Origin: JAITWN01 sp964384095
Lineage (GTDB): Bacteria; Pseudomonadota; Gammaproteobacteria; SZUA-140
Length of the DNA: 6,166 nt
Assembly: GCA_964384095.1 (NCBI GenBank)
Contig: CAYLKC010000104.1
Span: 1-6,166, forward strand
Direction of reading: 5' to 3'
Both the position numbers and the translations under genes were made by a program. Below, one piece after another: positions 1 through 4,809 of this stretch (position 1 is the first letter of the stretch; every line of letters starts with the position of its first letter). Under the pieces are notes generated by a model that was given only the letters and a program-made list of their open reading frames with translations, was not told the DNA's origin and made no database searches.

Positions 1-994
1 CACGCCGCTGCTCGAGATCGTCACCGAGCCCGACCTGCGCAGCGCCGCCGAGGCGGTCGCCTACATGAAGAAGTTGCATACGCTGGTGCGCTGGCTCGAC
101 ATCAGCGACGGCAACATGCAGGAAGGCTCTTTCCGCTGCGACGCCAACGTGTCGGTGCGGCCGAAGGGTTCGGACAAGCTCGGCACCCGTGCCGAGATCA
201 AGAACCTGAATTCGTTTCGTTTCGTCGAGCAGGCGATCGAGTACGAGGTTGAGCGCCAGATTGCGCTGATCGAGAGCGGCGGCGAGGTCGTGCAGGAGAC
301 CCGGCTCTACGATCCCGACCGCGGCGAGACGCGGTCGATGCGCAGCAAGGAAGAGGCCTTCGATTATCGTTATTTTCCCGATCCGGATCTTCTGCCGGTC
401 GTGCTCGACGCAGCGTTCATCGACGGCGTGCGCGCGGCGCTGCCCGAGCTCCCGGATGCGCGCCGCGCGCGCTTCATCGATGACTATGGCCTGCCGGCCG
501 GTGATGCCGCTGTACTGACCGCGAGCCGTGAATTTGCCGACTACTTCGAGGCCACGAGCCGGGCCTGCGGCGGTCAGCATCGCCTCGCCGCGAACTGGGT
601 CATGGGTGAGCTGCTCGGCGCGCTGAACCGCACCGGCCTCGACATCGATGCAAGCCCGGTGTCGCCCGCAGCACTCGGCGGCCTGCTCGCGCGTATCGCC
701 GATGACACGATCACCGGCAAGATCGCCAAGCAGGTATTCGAGGCGATGTGGCTAGGCGAGGGCGACGCCGATGCGATCATCGACAGCAAGGGTCTGCGCC
801 AGATCACCGACACCTCCGCGCTGGAGCGCATCATCGACGAGGTCATCGCGGCAAACCCGGACCAGGTCGCGCAATATCGCGCCGGCAAGGACAAGCTGAT
901 CGGATTCTTCGTCGGCCAGGTCATGCGTGCGACCCAGGGCAAGGGCAATCCCGCCCAGGTCAATGCGCTGCTCGCGAAGAAGCTGTCGGGCTAG
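1..994 (+). CDS. gatB: Aspartyl/glutamyl-tRNA amidotransferase subunit B, C-terminal part (5' end cut by window edge)
   Basis: GatB is the kinase/tRNA-binding subunit of cytoplasmic GatCAB, which converts Glu-tRNA(Gln) to Gln-tRNA(Gln) and/or Asp-tRNA(Asn) to Asn-tRNA(Asn). The frame is open from base 2 and gives 330 residues ending at TAG (992-994). Family members have roughly 475-480 residues, so about 150 N-terminal residues lie off the left edge; the ATG at 65 is internal. Family motifs appear in order: TPLLEIVTEPDLRS at the first visible residues (bases 2-43), GSFRCDANVSVRP, GTRAEIKNLNSFRFVEQ, then ETRLYDPDRGETRSMRSKE and DYRYFPDPDLLPV, all of the GatB core. The C-terminal tRNA-binding tail (YqeY-like) follows, with ANWVMGELLGALN, DDTITGKIAKQVFEAM and a terminal stretch with IGFFVGQVMRATQGKGNP. 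No frameshift or missing block is seen. gatC and gatA may lie further left, but this is not visible. The gene converges on the hemA operon. Confidence 0.97.
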   Translation, partial: TPLLEIVTEPDLRSAAEAVAYMKKLHTLVRWLDISDGNMQEGSFRCDANVSVRPKGSDKLGTRAEIKNLNSFRFVEQAIEYEVERQIALIESGGEVVQETRLYDPDRGETRSMRSKEEAFDYRYFPDPDLLPVVLDAAFIDGVRAALPELPDARRARFIDDYGLPAGDAAVLTASREFADYFEATSRACGGQHRLAANWVMGELLGALNRTGLDIDASPVSPAALGGLLARIADDTITGKIAKQVFEAMWLGEGDADAIIDSKGLRQITDTSALERIIDEVIAANPDQVAQYRAGKDKLIGFFVGQVMRATQGKGNPAQVNALLAKKLSG

Positions 995-995
995 C

Positions 996-1023
996 GGATC
1001 AAAAGGTCAGACTCGCTTGATCC
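996..1023. terminator. Weak inverted repeat in the gatB/JAMM convergent gap; possible bidirectional terminator
   Basis: GGATCAA (996-1002) and TTGATCC (1017-1023) form a perfect 7-base-pair stem around a 14-base loop, starting two bases after the gatB stop codon. It lies in the only gap (995-1041) between two convergent genes, where a shared terminator is expected. Against this, the loop is long and no T-tract follows on either strand, so it does not look like a classic Rho-independent terminator. It may be chance, or an mRNA 3'-end stabilising structure. Confidence 0.25.
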
Positions 1024-1041
1024 CCCCTTCGCTCGCTGGCC

Positions 1042-1446
1042 CTATCCGATCACGAGCGGGACTTCCACCGACGCCCCGCCGCGGATGCGGTAGCCGCGCA
1101 TCTCGAGCACACCCTTCGTATTGAGCGAAACGATCAGATACAGGGCCTCGGGCCAACCGGCCTCGGCGATATCGATGGCCGATGGCGCGGCCGGGCTCAC
1201 CGGGTGCGAGTGATAGATCGCGTAGAGCCCCTCGCCTGCCTGCTCCATCCTGAACAGCGTGCGTATCAGCGCCTCGGGATCCATCGCATAGCGGTGCGCG
1301 GGGTCGCTCGCGATGTTTGCGATCGGCGTCACCGCGACGGGCAGGCCGTTGCGGGCGGCGATGACGCCACAGATCTCGCGGCCCGGTTCCGTGCGGGCGT
1401 GATCGAGGATCCGCGTCGCGATCCGGCGCGGGATGCGTGCGCTCAT
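1042..1446 (-). CDS. JAMM/MPN-domain zinc metallopeptidase (Mov34/MPN/PAD-1, M67 family)
   Basis: A 134-residue single-domain protein, the usual size for stand-alone bacterial JAMM proteins. The metal and catalytic signature is intact: Glu24 in REICGVI, then His79-Ser-His81-Pro, seven residues, Ser89, two residues, Asp92 (the HxH-x7-S-x2-D pattern). It is predicted to be an active Zn-dependent peptidase. No signal peptide or membrane segment is seen, so it is probably cytoplasmic. Family members cleave isopeptide or peptide bonds of ubiquitin-like proteins; the bacterial relative Mec removes cysteine from the sulfur carrier CysO. The substrate here is unknown. The ATG overlaps the prmC stop as ATGA (1446-1443), and no good Shine-Dalgarno precedes it, so translation is probably coupled to prmC. 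It ends at TAG and is the last gene of the operon. Family assignment is firm; the role is inference. Confidence 0.9.
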   Translation of the reverse strand: MSARIPRRIATRILDHARTEPGREICGVIAARNGLPVAVTPIANIASDPAHRYAMDPEALIRTLFRMEQAGEGLYAIYHSHPVSPAAPSAIDIAEAGWPEALYLIVSLNTKGVLEMRGYRIRGGASVEVPLVIG

Positions 1447-2324
1447 GAGGCGCCGCCCGGCGCGCGCGCGGCCGCGACGCGCGCATGACCGGCGAGGTCG
1501 TCGATGGCCGCCGCATCCATATAGCCGTGCGCGGCGAACAGCGCGGCGACCGCCCCGGCCTGGTCATGGCCATGCTCAAGGATCAGCCAGCCGCCGGGCG
1601 CGAGATGCCGACGCGCTTGCGCGATGATGCCGAGGATCGCCTCGAGGCCGTCCGCGCCTGCGGCGAGCGCCGTGCGCGGTTCGAAGCGCAGGTCGCCGCG
1701 TTGCAGGTGTGGGTCATTGCTCGCGATATAGGGTGGGTTGCTCGCAATCAGGTCGAAGACGCGCCCCTCAAGTCCGGCGAACCAGTCGCCTTGATGAAAC
1801 TCCACGTTGACGACGCCCAGGCGCGCGGCATTGTCGCTCGCAACTGCAAGCGCCTTGCTGCTGAGATCGGTGGCAGTCACACGGCTGTGCGGGCATTCGA
1901 GCGCGAGCGTCAGTGCGATAATGCCGCTGCCGGTGCCGAGGTCGGCGATGTCAACGCGCTGCCCGGCCGGCAGGCGCGTCAGCGCCGTCTCGACCACATG
2001 TTCGGTTTCGGGGCGCGGAATCAGCGTGTCCGCCGTCACCCGGAACGGCCGCGACCAGAATTCGCGCGTACCAGTCAGATAGGCGACCGGCCAGCCTTCG
2101 GCGCGTCGCTCGAGCATGTCGTCGAATCTTTGTGCGCTGCCGGCATCAATCGCCTCGCGTCCGTGCGAAATCAGAAAACTCTGCGGTCGGTCGAGCGTGA
2201 ACGCGAGCAGGGCCCTGGCGTCCGCGAGCGCGCTGTCACTGACCGCGGCGAGCCGCAATGCCGCCGCACGCAGCGTATCGGCGATCGAGGCCGCATCCTC
2301 GCCGGTGGCGGGCATCGTGCTCAT
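1443..2324 (-). CDS. prmC: Peptide chain release factor N5-glutamine methyltransferase
   Basis: PrmC (HemK) uses S-adenosylmethionine to methylate the glutamine of the GGQ motif in RF1 and RF2, raising peptide-release efficiency. It has 293 residues against about 277 in E. coli. Residues 1 to about 95 form the N-terminal helical domain that binds the release factor. IPRPETE at 102-108 is a family hallmark. The Rossmann methyltransferase domain follows, with SAM motif I DLGTGSG at 128-134 and the catalytic NPPY at 196-199 in DLIASNPPYI, and LILEHGHDQ near 247-255. The start at 2324 overlaps the prfA stop as ATGA. A second in-frame ATG at 2315 (residue 4) has AGGA (2327-2324) eight bases upstream and may be the real start. 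Its direct substrate, RF1, is encoded immediately upstream, which supports the call. It ends at TGA and overlaps the JAMM gene by four bases. Confidence 0.96.
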   Translation of the reverse strand: MSTMPATGEDAASIADTLRAAALRLAAVSDSALADARALLAFTLDRPQSFLISHGREAIDAGSAQRFDDMLERRAEGWPVAYLTGTREFWSRPFRVTADTLIPRPETEHVVETALTRLPAGQRVDIADLGTGSGIIALTLALECPHSRVTATDLSSKALAVASDNAARLGVVNVEFHQGDWFAGLEGRVFDLIASNPPYIASNDPHLQRGDLRFEPRTALAAGADGLEAILGIIAQARRHLAPGGWLILEHGHDQAGAVAALFAAHGYMDAAAIDDLAGHARVAAARAPGGAS

Positions 2325-3403
2325 CCTGCCAGCGCCGAGAGTTCCTCGGCCTGGTGTTCGTTGATCAGCGGATCGATCACCGGATCGAGATCGCCTTCCA
2401 TGATCTCGTCGAGCCTGTAGATCGTCAGGTTGATACGGTGATCGGTGAGGCGGCCCTGCGGGAAGTTGTAGGTGCGGATGCGCTCCGAGCGGTCGCCGCT
2501 GCCGACCTGCAACTTGCGGGCGCGGGCCTGTTCGCTCTGTTGCTTCTCACGTGCCTCCGAGGTCAGGCGTGCCTGCAGCAATGACATCGCACGGGCCCGG
2601 TTCTTGTGCTGCGAGCGTTCTTCCTGGCATTCGACGACGATGCCGCTCGGCAGGTGGGTGATGCGGATCGCCGAGTCGGTCTTGTTGACGTGCTGGCCGC
2701 CGGCGCCGGAGGCGCGGAAGGTGTCGATGCGCAGGTCGGCCGGGTTGACCGCGATCTCCTCGATCGCGCCGGCCTCGGGCAGGATCGCGACCGTGCACGC
2801 CGAGGTGTGGATGCGGCCCTGCGACTCGGTCTCCGGTACGCGCTGCACGCGATGCGCGCCCGACTCGAACTTGAGCCGTGAATAGACGCCGCGTCCGGCG
2901 ACGCGCGAGATGATTTCCTTGTAGCCACCGTGTTCACCGTGGCTAGCGCTCAACACCTCGATCTGCCAGCCGCGGCGCTCGGCGTAGAGTGAATACATGC
3001 GGAACAGATCGCCGGCAAACAACGCGGCTTCGTCGCCACCGGTGCCGGCGCGGATCTCGAGAAAGACGTTCGCCTGGTCGTGCGGGTCGGCGGGGATCAG
3101 CAGTCGGCTGACTTCGAGCTCGAGCTGGGAGGCGTGCTGCTCGACCTTTTCGATCTCATCGCGCGCCATCGCGCGCAGGTCGGCGTCATCATCGTTCAGC
3201 ATCACCTCGGCGGCGGCGCGTTCCCCGAGAACCGCGCAGTAGTCGCGCCAGGCCGCGACGACAGGAGACAGCTGCGCATACTCGCGCGACAGGTCGCGAA
3301 AGCGGGCGCTGTCGCCGACGGTGCCGGGGTCGGCCAGCAAAGCCTCCAGCTCCTGGAAGCGTTCGCTCAGGGATTCCAGCTTGCGCCGTATCGAAGGCTG
3401 CAC
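2321..3403 (-). CDS. prfA: Peptide chain release factor 1
   Basis: RF1 recognises UAA and UAG in the ribosomal A site and triggers hydrolysis of peptidyl-tRNA. It has 360 residues, the family's standard length. The N-terminal helical domain (1 to about 105) is followed by EIRAGTGGDEAALFAGDL (116-133). The stop-codon-reading tripeptide is Pro190-Glu191-Thr192 in RVPETESQGRIHTSA; this PxT form identifies RF1, since RF2 has SPF. The catalytic Gly235-Gly236-Gln237 lies in ASGAGGQHVNKTDSA, with Gln237 the predicted PrmC target. SERIRTYNFPQGRLTDHR (307-324) is also typical. The start codon is GTG (3403-3401), chosen because the N-terminus MQPSIRRKLESL aligns with E. coli RF1 as I remember it (MKPSI...). 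No Shine-Dalgarno is visible, and the start lies six bases after the hemA stop. It ends at TGA, a codon RF1 does not read. Confidence 0.97.
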   Translation of the reverse strand: MQPSIRRKLESLSERFQELEALLADPGTVGDSARFRDLSREYAQLSPVVAAWRDYCAVLGERAAAEVMLNDDDADLRAMARDEIEKVEQHASQLELEVSRLLIPADPHDQANVFLEIRAGTGGDEAALFAGDLFRMYSLYAERRGWQIEVLSASHGEHGGYKEIISRVAGRGVYSRLKFESGAHRVQRVPETESQGRIHTSACTVAILPEAGAIEEIAVNPADLRIDTFRASGAGGQHVNKTDSAIRITHLPSGIVVECQEERSQHKNRARAMSLLQARLTSEAREKQQSEQARARKLQVGSGDRSERIRTYNFPQGRLTDHRINLTIYRLDEIMEGDLDPVIDPLINEHQAEELSALAG

Positions 3404-3418
3404 GACGAATTATTCGTC
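3404..3418 (-). promoter_or_regulatory. Hairpin at the hemA stop / prfA start junction
   Basis: In the operon mRNA sense the sequence is GACGAATAATTCGTC. GACGAA (the last two hemA codons, Asp419-Glu420) pairs with TTCGTC, leaving TAA, the hemA stop codon, as the three-base loop. The next base begins the prfA GTG start. The stem has six base pairs, or seven counted as a palindrome with one centre base. No Shine-Dalgarno is present before GTG. I infer that a ribosome finishing hemA would open the hairpin and restart at prfA, a translational-coupling device. The pairing is seen directly; the role is not proven. Confidence 0.4.
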
Positions 3419-4672
3419 CGTGTCCCTGATTCCGAGCAGCTCCCGCGCCGCGCGCAGCAGGTCATTGCGCCCCTCGAATCCGGCCTGTCGCAGCTGGGTG
3501 GTCGGTGCGTGCGCCAGCTTGTTCGCCAGCGCCCGGGTCACCTGCGCCAGCACCTGTTCGGGGTCCTCGCCACGCCGCAACCTGCGCAGCGCCTTGTCGA
3601 GCTCGTGCTCGCGCGCCTGCTCGATCGAGCTGCGATAGGCGCAGATCGCCGACACCGCGTCGAGCGAGCGCAGCCAGCCCATGAAACGCAGGGTCTGGCT
3701 GTCGACGATCTCCTCTGCCTGCAGCGCGGCCTGCTGGCGCGACTTCAGGCCTTCATCGATGATCTCCTTCATGTCGTCGACGGTGTAGAGATAGACGTCG
3801 CGCAGGTCGCCGACCTGGGGCTCGATGTCGCGCGGCACGGCGATGTCGATCATCAGGATCGGCCGGTGCCGGCGCGCCCGGATAGCGCTCTCGACCGCGC
3901 CCTTGCCGAGGATCGGCAGCTGGCTCGCGGTCGACGAGATCACGATATCGGCCTCGGCGAGGCAGGACGGGATCTCTGCCAGCGTGATCGCCATGCCGTT
4001 GACCTCGGTGACGAGCGCCTCGGCGCGCGCCAGCGTACGGTTGGCGATGATCAGCCGGCCGATGCCGTTCTCGCGCAGGTGGCGCGCGGCAAGCTCGATG
4101 GTATCGCCGGCGCCGATCAGCAGCGCGGTGTGTTCACGCAGGTCGCTGAAGATCTGCCTGGCGAGGCTGACTGCGGCAAAGGCGACCGACACCGGGCTTG
4201 CGCCGATCGCGGTGTCGGTGCGGATCTGCTTGGCGACCGAGAAGGTATACTCGAACAACTTGTTCAGGTGCTTGCCGACGGTGCCGGCCTCGCGCGCGGC
4301 GAGATAGGCGTCCTTGATCTGGCCGAGGATCTGCGGTTCGCCGAGGATCATCGAATCGAGGCCGCTCGCGACGCGGAGCAGATGACGCACCGCGCCCTGA
4401 TCAGGGTGCGTGTAGAGGTAGGGCTGGAGTTCCTCCGGCCTGAGGTTGTGATAATCGCTGAGCCAGCGGATGACGCTATCGATGTCGATGCGGTCGGCCG
4501 AGCACACCATTTCGGTGCGGTTGCAGGTCGACAGGATCGCGGCCTCGCTGATCCGGGAGTTCGAGGTCAGGTCACGCAGCACCACCGGCAGCTGCTCGCG
4601 CGCGAACGCGACCCGCTCCCGGATCGGCAGGGGTGCCGATTTGTGATTGAGACCGACGGCCAGTAACGCCAT
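3410..4672 (-). CDS. hemA: Glutamyl-tRNA reductase
   Basis: HemA reduces glutamyl-tRNA(Glu) with NADPH to glutamate-1-semialdehyde, the first committed step of C5-pathway tetrapyrrole synthesis, and acts as a cytoplasmic dimer. It has 420 residues (E. coli 418). The N-terminal catalytic domain begins MALLAVGLNHKSAPLPIRER and carries the nucleophile Cys50 in STCNRTE. GLDSMILGEPQILGQIK at 104-120 is a strong family signature. The NADPH-binding domain has LLIGAGDT at 184-191 and IIANRTLARAEAL at 208-220; DIAVPRDIEP lies at 276-285. The C-terminal helical dimerisation domain covers about 315-420. The ATG at 4672-4670 is fixed by family alignment. GGA (4683-4681) eight bases upstream is a weak ribosome site. 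It is the first gene of the hemA-prfA-prmC-JAMM operon and divergent from the TPR lipoprotein gene. It ends at TAA. Confidence 0.98.
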   Translation of the reverse strand: MALLAVGLNHKSAPLPIRERVAFAREQLPVVLRDLTSNSRISEAAILSTCNRTEMVCSADRIDIDSVIRWLSDYHNLRPEELQPYLYTHPDQGAVRHLLRVASGLDSMILGEPQILGQIKDAYLAAREAGTVGKHLNKLFEYTFSVAKQIRTDTAIGASPVSVAFAAVSLARQIFSDLREHTALLIGAGDTIELAARHLRENGIGRLIIANRTLARAEALVTEVNGMAITLAEIPSCLAEADIVISSTASQLPILGKGAVESAIRARRHRPILMIDIAVPRDIEPQVGDLRDVYLYTVDDMKEIIDEGLKSRQQAALQAEEIVDSQTLRFMGWLRSLDAVSAICAYRSSIEQAREHELDKALRRLRRGEDPEQVLAQVTRALANKLAHAPTTQLRQAGFEGRNDLLRAARELLGIRDTDE

Positions 4673-4683
4673 GCGCCAGATCC

Positions 4684-4711
4684 AGTATAGTCAGCGGTAC
4701 GAATCGACCAA
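4684..4711 (-). promoter_or_regulatory. Candidate sigma-70 promoter for the hemA operon
   Basis: On the - strand, TTGGTC (4711-4706, 3 of 6 to TTGACA) and TATACT (4689-4684, 5 of 6 to TATAAT) are separated by 16 bases, with A/T-rich sequence upstream (GGTAAAATTGG). Transcription would start near 4677, only about five bases before the hemA ATG at 4672. That implies an almost leaderless hemA mRNA, or that the true promoter lies further upstream. The -10 match is good and the -35 match weak. Confidence 0.45.
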
Positions 4712-4717
4712 TTTTAC

Positions 4718-4746
4718 CTGATTTTCTCGGGGAAAGAGGATATTAT
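4718..4746 (+). promoter_or_regulatory. Candidate sigma-70 promoter for the TPR lipoprotein gene
   Basis: CTGATT (4718-4723, 3 of 6 to TTGACA) and TATTAT (4741-4746, 5 of 6 to TATAAT) are 17 bases apart. Predicted transcription start is near 4753, giving a G-rich leader of about 57 bases before the ATG at 4810. It lies back to back with the hemA promoter candidate and is the best -10 match I see on the + strand of this gap. The weak -35 leaves real doubt. Confidence 0.4.
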
Positions 4747-4750
4747 CCTC
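4736..4750. promoter_or_regulatory. 15-base palindrome over the -10 box, possible operator
   Basis: GAGGATA, one centre T, then TATCCTC form a perfect seven-base inverted repeat (4736-4742 and 4744-4750). It covers the whole candidate -10 TATTAT and ends just before the predicted start site, where a repressor would block RNA polymerase. It also lies about 60 bases upstream of the predicted hemA start. I do not recognise it as the box of a known regulator. Confidence 0.35.
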
Positions 4751-4796
4751 GTATTCGGGGGTCGCCGGGGAGGGGGAGCGCCATTCTGTCCAGACC

Positions 4797-4800
4797 AGGG
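4797..4800 (+). promoter_or_regulatory. Ribosome binding site of the TPR lipoprotein gene
   Basis: AGGG lies nine bases before the ATG at 4810. It is the only purine-rich match at a workable distance and supports this ATG over the in-frame TTG at 4804. The longer G-rich stretch at 4767-4778 is too far upstream to act as the Shine-Dalgarno. Confidence 0.45.
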
Positions 4801-4809
4801 TCATTGTCG

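Noticed and set aside
1007..1579. A 190-codon open frame on the - strand across the prmC/JAMM junction
   Set aside because: It overlaps two well-supported genes in another frame, and its product is Arg/Pro/Ala-rich without motifs. It is not a fusion or frameshift, since both true frames are intact with an ATGA overlap.
1485..2420. A 311-codon open frame on the + strand opposite prmC
   Set aside because: It is codon-aligned with prmC on the - strand, has low-complexity Arg/Gly/Ala-rich composition, no recognisable domain and no ribosome site. It is a shadow.
2321..3403. Possibility that this release factor is RF2 (prfB)
   Set aside because: The codon-reading tripeptide is Pro-Glu-Thr (PxT), not SPF. 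There is also no programmed frameshift site near the start, and the hemA/prmC context is that of prfA.
3080..4666. A 528-codon open frame on the + strand opposite hemA and the start of prfA
   Set aside because: Its codons align exactly with the sense codons of hemA and prfA on the other strand. In high-GC genes the sense codons that would give stops here (TTA, CTA, TCA) are rare, so the frame stays open. Both sense genes have clear family motifs, and this frame has none.
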